A stretch of 64,000 nucleotides of DNA from DATEDA01 sp963754305 (GTDB taxonomy: Bacteria; Pseudomonadota; Gammaproteobacteria; Burkholderiales; SG8-39). The stretch covers positions 1-64,000 of the forward strand of contig CAVWFR010000024.1 of the NCBI GenBank assembly GCA_963754305.1. The letters are read 5' to 3'. The notes under the pieces are model-generated. The model ran no database searches. It saw only the letters and a program-made list of their open reading frames with translations, and was not told where the DNA came from. The position numbers were made by a program, and so were the translations under genes. Below, piece by piece: positions 37,331-45,569 of this stretch. Each line of letters opens with the position of its first letter. Within the stretch, counting starts at the first letter, position 1.

Positions 37331-38140
37331 TCACTGGGATGCGATGGGGGTGAAACCGTGGCGGGCGAGAATCGCCTGTCCGCGCGCTGAGAGGACGAAG
37401 CGGGCGAACTCGCGCGCGGGGGCGCTCGCGCCCTCCAGCACGGTCAGACCGTAGTCTGCGCCAACCGCAAGCGCATCGGGAATCGGTACGAGCTGGAGCG
37501 CAGGCTCCTCCTTCTGCGCGGCCAGCGCATTCGTGCAGTAGGTGAGGAAGATGTCGGCGTCACCGCTAGCAATCAAGACGCCGTAGACGTTCCGGTCGGG
37601 CGGCGGCGGGGGCGAGCCCGGACCACCGGTGAGCTGGAGCGCCTTGGTCGAGAGCGTCTGATAAGTGCCGGGTCGGAGGCGCTCCGCCTTCCCGAACAGC
37701 TCCCACGCATAGTCGCCGGAGGGGTCGGCCTTCGGCGTCGACGTGCCGAGCTTGATTCCCGGGTCGAGCATCCGGTCGAGCAACGTGGCGGTCGTCACCT
37801 CTATCCGCGGCGCAGCGAGCGCGCACAGGCGATTCCGCGTGAAGAGCCGCACCGCCCCCGCCTTCCCCGCCTTCTCGAGCGACTCCGGGTGGGTCATGTT
37901 GGCCGAGGCGAACACTTCCGCCGGCTCACCCTTCGCGATGCGATCGCGCAAGAGCCCCGAGGCCCCGAACTCGGCACTCACTTTCGCGCCGGTCGCCGCG
38001 GTGTAGGCGGTCGCGATGTCGTTCATCGCCCCGCGCAGGCTTCCGGCGGCGTAGAGGCGCACCGGTGCCTCCGCCACTGCGACCGGCATCATCGCCACCA
38101 CCATCAGCGCCATCATCAGCGCTAGGTGTACGCGCATCAC
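37331..38140 (-). CDS. modA: ModA-like molybdate-binding periplasmic protein
   Basis: 269 residues with a Met-rich signal peptide and a ModA core: VRLYAAGSLRGAMNDIATAY, EVFASANMTHPESL and FLTYCTNALAA near the hinge. It binds molybdate or tungstate in the periplasm. No modB or modC lies next to it, so it may feed the FecCD-type permease or TupB, or a permease elsewhere. It overlaps the tupA stop by four bases. Confidence 0.85.
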   Translation of the reverse strand: MMRVHLALMMALMVVAMMPVAVAEAPVRLYAAGSLRGAMNDIATAYTAATGAKVSAEFGASGLLRDRIAKGEPAEVFASANMTHPESLEKAGKAGAVRLFTRNRLCALAAPRIEVTTATLLDRMLDPGIKLGTSTPKADPSGDYAWELFGKAERLRPGTYQTLSTKALQLTGGPGSPPPPPDRNVYGVLIASGDADIFLTYCTNALAAQKEEPALQLVPIPDALAVGADYGLTVLEGASAPAREFARFVLSARGQAILARHGFTPIASQ

Positions 38141-38958
38141 CCGCCCTTGTAGTTCGGGAAGAAGAGCTGCTCACCGCCCACCTTGTAGTCCGCGATCGCC
38201 TTCTGGCCTGCGGGCGAGATCACCCAGTTGATGAAGGCATCGCCCAGGTCCGTCTTGACGTGCGCGTGCTTGGCGGGGTTGACGAGCATGATGCCGTACT
38301 GATTGAAGAGCTTCTGATCGCCCTCGACGAGGATCGCGAGGTCGCCGCGGTTCTTGAACGCGAGCCAGGTGCCGCGGTCGGCGAGGATGTACGCACCCAT
38401 GGACGAGGCGGTGTTGAGCGCCGGGCCCATGCCGGACCCGGTCTCCTTGTACCAGGGGCCCTTCTGCGCCGGGATATCGACGCCGGCCGACTTCCAGTAG
38501 CGAAGCTCGGCCGCGTGCGTGCCGCTCTTGTCGGCCCGCGACACGAACGGCGCCTTGGCGGCCTCGATCTTCTTCAGCGCCTCGAGGACGTCCTTGCCGC
38601 CGGCGACCTTGGCCGGATCCGACTTCGGGCCGATGACGACGAAGTCGTTGTACATCACCTGCTTGTAGTTCACCCCCGCTCCCTCGGCGATGAATTTCTT
38701 CTCCGCTTCCGGGTCGTGCACGAAGACGACGTCGGCGTCCCCGCGCCGGCCCATGTCGAGCGCCTGCCCCGTGCCGACCGCTACTACCCGCACCTTGATG
38801 CCGGTCTGCTTCTCGAAGATCGGCAGGAGGTGGCCGAAGAGCCCCGACTGCTCGGTCGAGGTCGTCGACGCGACGGTGATGAATTTCTCCTGGGCGGCGA
38901 GCGGCAGAGCGGCGGCGGCGAGCGCCGCTGCGAGCACGATTCGGCGTTTCAGGTCCAT
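38137..38958 (-). CDS. tupA: Tungstate-binding protein TupA
   Basis: 273 residues. Signal peptide MDLKRRIVLAAALAAAALPLAAQ is followed by the tungstate-site motif VASTTSTEQSGLF. Further family blocks are GTGQALDMGRRGDADVVFVHDPEAE, VMYNDFVVIGP, FVSRADKSGTHAAEL and GSGMGPALNTAS. TTSTE and the SRxDxSGT segment are the TupA hallmarks. ATG 38958 overlaps the end of tupC. Confidence 0.93.
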   Translation of the reverse strand: MDLKRRIVLAAALAAAALPLAAQEKFITVASTTSTEQSGLFGHLLPIFEKQTGIKVRVVAVGTGQALDMGRRGDADVVFVHDPEAEKKFIAEGAGVNYKQVMYNDFVVIGPKSDPAKVAGGKDVLEALKKIEAAKAPFVSRADKSGTHAAELRYWKSAGVDIPAQKGPWYKETGSGMGPALNTASSMGAYILADRGTWLAFKNRGDLAILVEGDQKLFNQYGIMLVNPAKHAHVKTDLGDAFINWVISPAGQKAIADYKVGGEQLFFPNYKGG

Positions 38959-39693
38959 GGCAGTTCTCCTTGGATGAATGCACCCGCCTCGGCGGTTGCC
39001 GGAAGGGTGAAGAAGCGCGCCGCCGGGGCACGTTCGATCAGGCGACCCTGGTTGAGGAACAGGATCTCGTCGCCGAGCCGGCGCGCCTGTCCGAGGTTGT
39101 GCGTGCACATCACGATCTTGGTGCCGGCGTCGCGGATGGCCTGGATGATCCGCTCCACCTCGGCGCTCGCCCCCGGATCGAGGCTCGCCGTGGGCTCGTC
39201 CAGGAACAGCACCTCGGGCCGCAACGCCCAGGCACGCGCGAGCGCAAGCCGCTGCTGTTCGCCGCCGGACAGCACGCGCGCCGACCGCTCCGCGAGGTGA
39301 GCGAGCCCGACGCTTTCGAGCGCCGCGCGTGCCTGCCGCTTGCGTTCGGGATGGGCGACGCCGGCGAGACCGAGCGCGTACTCGACATTTGCGATCGCCG
39401 ATCGCCTGAGCATCACCGGTCGCTGGAAGACCATCGCCTGGCGCCGTCGCTCGCCCGGCCGCTCCGGCGCGGCCCACTCGATCCGTCCCGACGTCGGCGC
39501 GAGCAAGCCCATGGCAGAGCCGCATGAGCACGCTCTTGCCCGCGCCGTTCGGCCCGAGGATGATGGTCCGTGGCCCGGCCGCGAGCTCGAGCGAGACCCG
39601 GTCGACGATCGGCCGTCCGCCGGCGACGAACGAAACCTCGTCGAGGCGCAGCGGCAGGATGGATGTCGGCGCGCGCATCGGTTCGTCAGCCAT
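38949..39693 (-). CDS. tupC: Tungstate ABC transporter ATPase TupC, frameshifted
   Basis: The N-terminal part from ATG 39693 reads LRLDEVSFVAGGRPIVDRVSLE with Walker A GPNGAGKSVLMRLCHGL. At about 39510 the frame must shift by one (one surplus G in CATGGGCTTG) to continue LLAPTSGRIEWAAPERPG, signature LSGGEQQRLALARAWAL, Walker B LFLDEPTASLD and MCTHNLGQARRLGD, ending at 38949. All catalytic motifs are intact once corrected. The start overlaps the tupB stop. The break is probably a sequencing error, since both halves are fully conserved; if real, tungstate uptake by Tup would be lost. Confidence 0.88.
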
Positions 39694-40390
39694 AGCGCCG
39701 CTGCGCGGCTTCCTTGAGCGCGTACGCCGCGCCGTTCAGCAGCAGCACGATCGTGACGAGCACGATCCCGAGCCCGAGCGCTAGCGCGAGATCGCCTTTG
39801 CTCGTCTCGAGCGCAATCGCCGTCGTCATCACGCGCGTCACGCCGTCGATGTTGCCGCCGACGATCATGACCGCGCCGACTTCGGCTGCCGCTCGTCCGA
39901 GACCGGCCAGCACCGCCGTCAGCAGCGAGAAACGGATGTCCCACACCAGCGTCAGCGCGGCGCTCCCACCGCGCGCTCCGAGCGAGCGGAGCTGCTCCTG
40001 GTACTCGCGCCACGCGTCTTCGACCGCCTGACGCGCGAGCGCCGCGATGATCGGCAGGATCAGGATCGTCTGTGCGATCACCATCGCCGTGGGGGTGAAG
40101 AGGAGACCCATCGGCCCCAGTGGTCCGGCGCGCGAGAGGATCAGGTAGACGAGCAATCCGACGACGACGGGGGGTAACCCCATCAGGGCGTTGAGGATCA
40201 CGATCACCGTCTGGCGCCCGGGGAACTTGGCGACGGCGATCGCGGCCCCGAGAGGGAGTGCAAGCGCGGTAGCGATCAAGACCGCGGTGAGGCTCACCGT
40301 CAGGCTCAGGCTGACGATCTCGACGAGATTCGGATCGAATGCGACCAGAAGCCGGCCGGCGTCACCGAGCGCGTGGAAGATAGTCTCCAT
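39686..40390 (-). CDS. tupB: Tungstate ABC transporter permease TupB
   Basis: 234 residues and about five or six membrane helices. Permease motifs are SLSLTVSLTAVLIATALALPLG, ALMGLPPVVVGLLVYLILS and the EAA loop QLRSLGARGGSAALTLVW, followed by GLGRAAAEVGAVMIVGGNIDG, typical of TupB/WtpB. It is the first gene of the long Mo/W operon, 118 bases from the divergent regulator. Confidence 0.93.
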   Translation of the reverse strand: METIFHALGDAGRLLVAFDPNLVEIVSLSLTVSLTAVLIATALALPLGAAIAVAKFPGRQTVIVILNALMGLPPVVVGLLVYLILSRAGPLGPMGLLFTPTAMVIAQTILILPIIAALARQAVEDAWREYQEQLRSLGARGGSAALTLVWDIRFSLLTAVLAGLGRAAAEVGAVMIVGGNIDGVTRVMTTAIALETSKGDLALALGLGIVLVTIVLLLNGAAYALKEAAQRRYG

Positions 40391-40437
40391 GGCTCCTCAG
40401 TGCAGCACTCGTTTGCCGGGTGGAGACGGCGCGCGCT

Positions 40438-40459
40438 AATATGCTGCGACTTGCATATT
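40438..40459. promoter_or_regulatory. Inverted-repeat operator between tupB and its ModE-like regulator
   Basis: AATATGC (40438-40444) and GCATATT (40453-40459) form a perfect 7-base inverted repeat with an 8-base spacer. A further AATATGCG half-site overlaps the regulator's own start codon (40505-40512). ModE-type proteins bind AT-rich palindromes; here the palindrome is the most AT-rich spot of the 118-base divergent region. Confidence 0.6.
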
Positions 40460-40507
40460 GAGGCGTCATCTCCTGGATCGTAACGCGCGACGGTACTTGC
40501 TCTAAAT

Positions 40508-41575
40508 ATGCGCCAAGCTGCCACTTTAAGACTCGAGCCGGAGGTCTGCTGGCGCGCCGCAGGACGCGGTCCCGCGCCGCTCGACCGGCGTCTCGCGCCG
40601 CTGCTCGTGGCGATCCGCGCCCACGCGACCCTGCGTGCCGCGGCGCGCGAAATCGGGCTCTCTTACCGGGCCGCGTGGAACCTGCTGGGCGACACCGGCA
40701 GGTCGCTCGGGGTGCCGCTCGTCGAGTTGGAGCGCGGCCGGGGCGCCCGGCTCACTGCCGCCGGCGACCAGTTCCTCGCCGCCGATGCGCGCGCCGCTCG
40801 CCGGCTGAAGGAATCGGCGCTGGAGATCGACCTCGGTCCTCGGCGTGCGGCCCGGGTTGCCCGCGGCGGGCTCGGGATCGTCGCGAGCCACGACCTGCTG
40901 CTCGCTTCCCTGTGCGACCACTGGGCGCGGCCCGAGGGCGTCGTCAGCAGCATCGCGTTCAAGGGGAGCCTCGACAGCCTGAGAGCGCTCGCGCGCGGCG
41001 AGGCCGACGTCGCCGGTTTTCACGGAGCGGCGAGCGCCGGCGGGACCGCTGCGGCTTCGCTGCGGCGAATGCTCGACCCGCGGCGGGACGTGCTGATCCG
41101 CTTCGCCGAGCGCGAGCAGGGGCTTATCGTCATGCGCGGCAACCCGAAGCGCCTGCGAACGCTCGGCGACGTCGCGGCCAAGCACCTCCGGTTCGTCAAC
41201 CGCCAGCGCGGCTCCGGGACGCGGCTGCTGATCGATCAGCTTCTGAGCGACGCTCGGGTCCCGGCGACGGCGATCCGGGGCTACAACACCGAGGAGTTCA
41301 CGCATCTCGCCGTCGCGGCGACGGTCGCCGCCGGGCGGGCAGACGCGGGTTTCGGCCTCAAGGCCGCCGCGAGCCGCTTCGGGCTGCACTTCCTCCCCGT
41401 GCGGCGCGAGGTGTACTGGCTCGCGCTGCGCTCGCGCCACCTCGAGCGCGAGCCTGCGCGCCGGCTCTGTGAGGGCCTCGCCGGCGAGCCGCTGCGGCGG
41501 GCGGTGCGCGGCCTCGCGGGCTACTCGATCGGTGGTGCCGGTGCGGTGATGCCGGTCGGAGCCGCGCTGGCCTGA
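40508..41575 (+). CDS. ModE-like winged-HTH regulator fused to periplasmic-binding-fold domain
   Basis: 355 residues. The N-terminal ModE/LysR-type wHTH reads HATLRAAAREIGLSYRAAWNLLGDTG (about 38-63). A substrate-binding-like domain follows with GLGIVASHDLLLASLCDHW, ARGEADVAGFHGA and FVNRQRGSGTRLLIDQLL (TupA/ModA-like ligand-binding wording). This fused layout is known for Mo/W-responsive regulators; ligand binding would occur in the cytoplasm. Divergent from tupB, with a palindrome between, it is the probable repressor or activator of the Mo/W operon and of itself. Confidence 0.87.
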   Translation: MRQAATLRLEPEVCWRAAGRGPAPLDRRLAPLLVAIRAHATLRAAAREIGLSYRAAWNLLGDTGRSLGVPLVELERGRGARLTAAGDQFLAADARAARRLKESALEIDLGPRRAARVARGGLGIVASHDLLLASLCDHWARPEGVVSSIAFKGSLDSLRALARGEADVAGFHGAASAGGTAAASLRRMLDPRRDVLIRFAEREQGLIVMRGNPKRLRTLGDVAAKHLRFVNRQRGSGTRLLIDQLLSDARVPATAIRGYNTEEFTHLAVAATVAAGRADAGFGLKAAASRFGLHFLPVRREVYWLALRSRHLEREPARRLCEGLAGEPLRRAVRGLAGYSIGGAGAVMPVGAALA

Positions 41576-41880
41576 CGCCCCCTCGAGACGCCGTCCCGGC
41601 CCCGGGCGCGTCCGTCACTGGGGCGCATCCAACGACCGCAGGGTTCCGCCTCGACGCCCGCGAGATCGCAGGCGCATTTGGCGACCTTCCGCGGCGGAAC
41701 CCTCCTGCTTCCTCAGCGGCCGGGACTCGGGTTCAACTTCGTGCTCGATCGCTCCGCTCACGCCATGGTCCGAGCTGAAGCAGGGACCCGGCCCGGCCAG
41801 GCTGAAGAGGATCCAACGATAATGCCCGGGCCGACGCAGCGAGACAATCCTTGCCGAAGTGAAAAGGGAGACGACCAGCC
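41576..41880. other. Intergenic region, nothing recognised
   Basis: About 305 bases lie between the ModE-like regulator and the Bug receptor gene. No coding frame with family resemblance, RNA gene or clear hairpin terminator is seen. A GGGAG ribosome binding site for the next gene lies near 41865. Confidence 0.5.
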
Positions 41881-42834
41881 ATGAGAAAACTGCTGCTGAT
41901 CCTCGCGACGCTCCTCTGCACGAGCGCGCAGGCGCAACCCTATCCCAATCGCCCGATCAAGTTCATCGTCCCCTTCCCGCCGGGGGGAAACCTCGACTTC
42001 ATCGCCCGGACCATCCAGCCGAAGCTTTCCGAGGCGCTCGGCCAGCAGGTTGTCATCGAAAACAGGGGAGGCGCCGGCGGCATCATCGGCGCGGAGTACG
42101 CCTCCAAACAGCCGGCCGACGGGTACTCCATCTTCCTCGGCAACACCGGGACGCTGGGTATCTACCCCGCGGTATATCCGAATCTGCCCTACGACCCGAT
42201 CAAGGATTTCGCCGGCGTCGGCATGACCTCCACCAATGCAGTCCTCGCGGTGCTGCACCCGTCGGTCCCCTCCAACTCGCTGCGGGAGTTCATTGCCTAC
42301 GCCAAGGCGAATCCAGGGAAGGTCGCAGCCGGCGTCGCGGGCAGCGGATCACTTCTGCACTTCGCGACCGAGCTGCTGAAAGCGCAGGCGGCCATCGACC
42401 TCCTGGTGGTGCCCTATAAGGGCAGCGGGCCCGCCGTGACCGACCTCCTCGGGGGCCAGATCCAGTTCCTGATCGATGCCCCGCCGGTAACCATGGCTCA
42501 CGTGAAGGCGGGAAAGCTGAAGCCCATCGCCGTGACCGGGAAGGCGCGCCTTGCCGCGCTGCCCGAAGTACCGACCTTCGAGGAAGCGGGCGTTGCCATC
42601 GACGCGAGTGGCTGGCAGGGCATCGCGGTGCCGGCCGGCACGCCGCCCGAGGTCATTGCGAAGCTATCGGACGCGCTCGCGAAAACGATCGCGCAGCCGG
42701 ACGTCCGCGACAAATTCGCCACGCAGGGACTCGATGCCGCGTCATCGACGGCTGAGGAGTTTTCGGCGCATATCCGCTCCGAGGTGCCGAAGTGGATCCG
42801 CGTCGCCAAGAGTGCAAACATCAAGGTGGAGTGA
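41881..42834 (+). CDS. Bug-family tripartite tricarboxylate transporter receptor
   Basis: 317 residues. Signal peptide MRKLLLILATLLCTSAQAQP is followed by the Bug fold: YPNRPIKFIVPFPPGGNLDFIAR, VIENRGGAGGIIGAEY, GTLGIYPAVYPNLPYDPIKDFAGVG and PTFEEAGV. Bug proteins bind carboxylates or similar small organics in the periplasm and are hugely expanded in Betaproteobacteria. No TctA/TctB membrane genes are adjacent, as is common for orphan Bugs. GGGAG precedes ATG 41881. Confidence 0.93.
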   Translation: MRKLLLILATLLCTSAQAQPYPNRPIKFIVPFPPGGNLDFIARTIQPKLSEALGQQVVIENRGGAGGIIGAEYASKQPADGYSIFLGNTGTLGIYPAVYPNLPYDPIKDFAGVGMTSTNAVLAVLHPSVPSNSLREFIAYAKANPGKVAAGVAGSGSLLHFATELLKAQAAIDLLVVPYKGSGPAVTDLLGGQIQFLIDAPPVTMAHVKAGKLKPIAVTGKARLAALPEVPTFEEAGVAIDASGWQGIAVPAGTPPEVIAKLSDALAKTIAQPDVRDKFATQGLDAASSTAEEFSAHIRSEVPKWIRVAKSANIKVE

Positions 42835-43014
42835 TCGCATGGGCTCACGCCGCGCGTCCCTGCGCGAGAGGAACCCAGCTCGATCACGGCCAGCCCCGAC
42901 GCGAACATGCGCGCGCGCACTGCAGCGCTCGGGTCTCGTCGAACGCAACGACAAAAGACACTCGAGGTCCAATCAAACGCGTCACCCGGCCCTTGCCGCC
43001 CGCTGCGCCCGCGG

Positions 43015-43302
43015 GTGCGGATCGACACCCCCGAGAAGCACGGCCCGTCGGGCGCGATCGCCGGCAGTATTTCCACCCGGGCGGGCGCCGCCGTGCCCGG
43101 CGCCGCGGTGATGATTGTCGGTGACAGTCCCACCCACCTCGATATCGCGGCAGTGACCGGCGCTGACGGCGATTATGCGTTGGGTGAATTGGTGCCGGGT
43201 GAGTACGAGATCCAGGTCAACGTGGCCGACCGTCTGCAGGTGCAGCGTGTGCAGGTCCGCCCCGGCGAGGTCGCGCGGCTCGACTTCCAGGTTGAGGACT
43301 AA
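43015..43302 (+). CDS. Carboxypeptidase-regulatory-like domain protein
   Basis: About 95 residues from GTG 43015. A single Ig-like carboxypeptidase-regulatory domain is seen: AIAGSISTRAGAAVPGAAVMIVG, TGADGDYALGELVPGEYEIQVN and RPGEVARLDFQVED. No signal peptide is visible, and the true start could be further upstream (open to 42907), though that extension is Arg/Thr-rich and looks non-coding. Function is unknown; such domains mediate adhesion or protein-protein contacts. Confidence 0.6.
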   Translation: MRIDTPEKHGPSGAIAGSISTRAGAAVPGAAVMIVGDSPTHLDIAAVTGADGDYALGELVPGEYEIQVNVADRLQVQRVQVRPGEVARLDFQVED

Positions 43303-43483
43303 GCGCTGTCGTCACGTTCCCGATAGGGAGCGCAGGGCGGCCCTCCGCCGTGTCCGCGCGGGCTGGGTGGGGAATGTGGGGAGATCGGCCTCTGGATGCC
43401 AGGCCGCGCGGGAGAACCGCCTCGACGCGGCCGAGGTCGAGGGGTCAAGCGCAGCGCGGGGCTCCGACGTAGCGTGATGAGCG

Positions 43484-43915
43484 CTATTTCTCGACGGTGA
43501 TCGTGATCCGCTGGCTCATCACCGGCGGGTTGTGCGGGATGTGATTCCGGTCGCCGAGCAGCAACTGCAGCGTGTGCCGTCCGGGGGGAAGCTCGAGAAC
43601 TGCCTCGGTCTGACCCTTGCCGAAGTGCCGGTGATTGTCGTCCACCGGGATCGGCGCGTCGAACGGGGGCAGCTTGTCGACGTCCACCAGGATGTGGTGG
43701 TGCCCCGTTTCGGGGAAGTCCGCACCCGCGGGCGCTACGCCCATGCCCGACAGGCCCATCACCACCTTCACCGGACCCTTGACGGTGGCGCCGTCCCGCG
43801 GCTCGAGGATGTAGACCCTCGCGCCGGGAACCGCGGCTGTCCGCGGGACCTGCGCCAGGACGAGAGCAGACTGAAAGAGCATGACGACTGCCAGCGCGCT
43901 GCGGCTCCAGTTCAT
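43484..43915 (-). CDS. DUF4399 exported protein
   Basis: 143 residues. Signal peptide MNWSRSALAVVMLFQSALVLAQ is followed by the DUF4399 core: RVYILEPRDGATVKGPVKVVMGLSGMGV, a HHHILVDVD motif and LPPGRHTLQLLLGDRNHIPHNPPVMSQRITI. The His triplet and following acidic residues suggest a metal site, but the role is unknown. GGGAGG precedes ATG 43915. A terminator separates it from the formate dehydrogenase operon upstream. Confidence 0.85.
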   Translation of the reverse strand: MNWSRSALAVVMLFQSALVLAQVPRTAAVPGARVYILEPRDGATVKGPVKVVMGLSGMGVAPAGADFPETGHHHILVDVDKLPPFDAPIPVDDNHRHFGKGQTEAVLELPPGRHTLQLLLGDRNHIPHNPPVMSQRITITVEK

Positions 43916-43932
43916 TGTGCGAGCCTCCCAAA

Positions 43933-43964
43933 TCAAAACGGCGCCCCGAACAGGGCGCCGCATT
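43933..43964 (-). terminator. Rho-independent terminator of the formate dehydrogenase operon
   Basis: CGGCGCCC (43939-43946) pairs with GGGCGCCG (43953-43960) across six bases. On the minus strand the stem is followed by TTTTGATTT. It lies just after the small Ala/Lys-rich gene and overlaps the leader of the DUF4399 gene. Confidence 0.8.
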
Positions 43965-43978
43965 GGACCACGGATCGG

Positions 43979-44239
43979 CTACTTCTTCGCCGCTACCGGC
44001 GCCGCCTTCGCCGCCGGGGCCGCCTTCGCGGCCAGCTCCTTCTTGTATTTCTCCGCCGTCAGGTCCTGATACTTCGTCAGCTGCTCGGCTTCCTTCTTCG
44101 TCGCCTCGGCGGCCTTCGCTGCCTTTGCCGCCGCGGCCGCTTTCTGCTCCTCGTTCATCGGCGGCGGCGCGGGCAGCTTCGCCCACAGCGGGCCGGCGAT
44201 CAGCGCCAGGCAGATCGCACCGGTGATGGCTCCTCTCAT
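43979..44239 (-). CDS. Small exported Ala/Lys-rich protein of the fdh operon
   Basis: 86 residues. A signal peptide (MRGAITGAICLALIAGPLWA) is followed by a highly charged helical stretch of Ala, Lys and Glu (EEQKAAAAAKAAKAAEATKK) with YQDLTAEKYKKELAAK. No catalytic motif is seen. It is the last gene of the fdh operon, 17 bases after fdhC, with a terminator following. Such low-complexity periplasmic peptides recur beside fdh in Betaproteobacteria, but I know no function. Confidence 0.75.
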   Translation of the reverse strand: MRGAITGAICLALIAGPLWAKLPAPPPMNEEQKAAAAAKAAKAAEATKKEAEQLTKYQDLTAEKYKKELAAKAAPAAKAAPVAAKK

Positions 44240-44256
44240 CGACCCCTCCTCGCTCG

Positions 44257-45336
44257 TCAGTGCTGGACCTGCGCGGCATCCGGCGTTCCGGTCGCCGTGC
44301 CGGCCTTCACCTTGCCCGACTTGACGTCTTCGTACCAGAGCCCGTGATGCTCCCCCGCCCAAGACTCGTCGACGTAGCCGTTGCGCATCGCCCTGTACGC
44401 ACCCTCGACGCCGATCGTACCCAGGTACATGTGGCCCATCGACATCGCGACGACGAGCACCGCCGCGATCGCGTGGGTGATGTTGGCCAGGATCATCACC
44501 GCGCGCACCTGGTCGAAGTTCGGGAAGAGCAGGATGAGCCCGGTGATGCACACCACGATCGAGAGCACGACGACCCCGGTCCAGAACCATACTTTCTCGC
44601 CGCCATTGAACTTGCCCGACGGAACGTGCTTGCCGCCGAACATCCCGCCTGCGCTCTTGAACCACTTGAGGTCGTACGCCTTCGGCAGATTGTCCTTGGC
44701 AAAGAGAACGATGAAGACCGGCAGGCTGATGACGAAGATCGGGCCGACGAAGTTGTGAACGTTCTTTGACAGGCTCGTCAACCACGCGAAAATGGTGTAG
44801 CCGATCACCGGCAGCAGCACGTACTTGCCGAGGAGAATGATGACGCCGGTGATCGCGAGGATCACGAAGCTGATCCCCACCACCCAGTGGACGTACCGCT
44901 GCAGTGGGGTGAAGCGCTCGATCAGGCGCCCGGTCGGCTTGTCGTGCACCTTCACCGGCCCCTTCCAGGCGTAGAACGCGCCGATCAGCACGACGACCCC
45001 GGCGAGGAGCCAGCCGGCGATCGGCGTGATCACGCCGTTCCGGAAGAGCCGCCACGCCTCGCCGCCGGTGAGCGCCGGCTGCCCCGGCAGCTTCATCGTG
45101 GGCTGGATCAGCACGTTCACCTCCCGCCCGGGGATGGACGTGTACCCCGGATCGCCCGAGCGCACGTCGCGCCAGACGGGCGCGTTATTGCCGGGCTGGG
45201 TGATCTGACGCTGGGCCTGCTGCTTGGCAGCGTCGTCCGAGGGCGGCGGTGGCTGCTGCGCAGTGGCTGCAAGTGGCAGAACCAGTGCCGCGGCGGCGGC
45301 GATGCTGCGCGCGACGCGCGTGAAACGGCTGACCAT
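44257..45336 (-). CDS. Formate dehydrogenase cytochrome b (gamma) subunit
   Basis: 359 residues. Signal peptide to about residue 26, a Pro/Gln-rich periplasmic extension containing NNAPVWRDVRSGDPGYTSIPG, then four or five membrane helices. Heme-ligand histidines occur in LQRYVHWVVGISFVILAITG, VHNFVGPIFVIS and NITHAIAAVLVVAMSMGHMYLG. It passes electrons from the periplasmic FdhAB to quinone. The long N-terminal periplasmic domain distinguishes it from E. coli FdnI and is typical of this operon type. Confidence 0.9.
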   Translation of the reverse strand: MVSRFTRVARSIAAAAALVLPLAATAQQPPPPSDDAAKQQAQRQITQPGNNAPVWRDVRSGDPGYTSIPGREVNVLIQPTMKLPGQPALTGGEAWRLFRNGVITPIAGWLLAGVVVLIGAFYAWKGPVKVHDKPTGRLIERFTPLQRYVHWVVGISFVILAITGVIILLGKYVLLPVIGYTIFAWLTSLSKNVHNFVGPIFVISLPVFIVLFAKDNLPKAYDLKWFKSAGGMFGGKHVPSGKFNGGEKVWFWTGVVVLSIVVCITGLILLFPNFDQVRAVMILANITHAIAAVLVVAMSMGHMYLGTIGVEGAYRAMRNGYVDESWAGEHHGLWYEDVKSGKVKAGTATGTPDAAQVQH

Positions 45337-45350
45337 CTGTCGCTCCCCGC

Positions 45351-45566
45351 TCAACGAATGCGCGTGTACTCGTTCTGATTCTGGGTGCGGGCCTGGATCG
45401 CACGCTCCCACTCGGCCTGTTTGCCGCCGAACTGCGGGCTGTCCCAAGGCAAGGCGTCGGGTTTGCCCTGGTACGTGCCGGTCTTCTGTACTGCTTCCTG
45501 CGACTGTTCGCCACACCCCGCGAGCCCGAGCGCGGAGAGCGCCGCGATCAATACCCACGCACGCAT
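45351..45566 (-). CDS. Small lipoprotein between fdhB and fdhC
   Basis: 71 residues with a lipobox (LGLAGC, Cys18) after a short signal. The mature part is polar: TYQGKPDALPWDSPQFGGKQAEWERAIQARTQNQNEYTRIR. It lies 14 bases after fdhC's neighbour and three bases from fdhB, so it is embedded in the operon. I do not recognise a named family; a structural or assembly role in the membrane-bound complex is plausible. Confidence 0.8.
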   Translation of the reverse strand: MRAWVLIAALSALGLAGCGEQSQEAVQKTGTYQGKPDALPWDSPQFGGKQAEWERAIQARTQNQNEYTRIR

Positions 45567-45569
45567 GGC

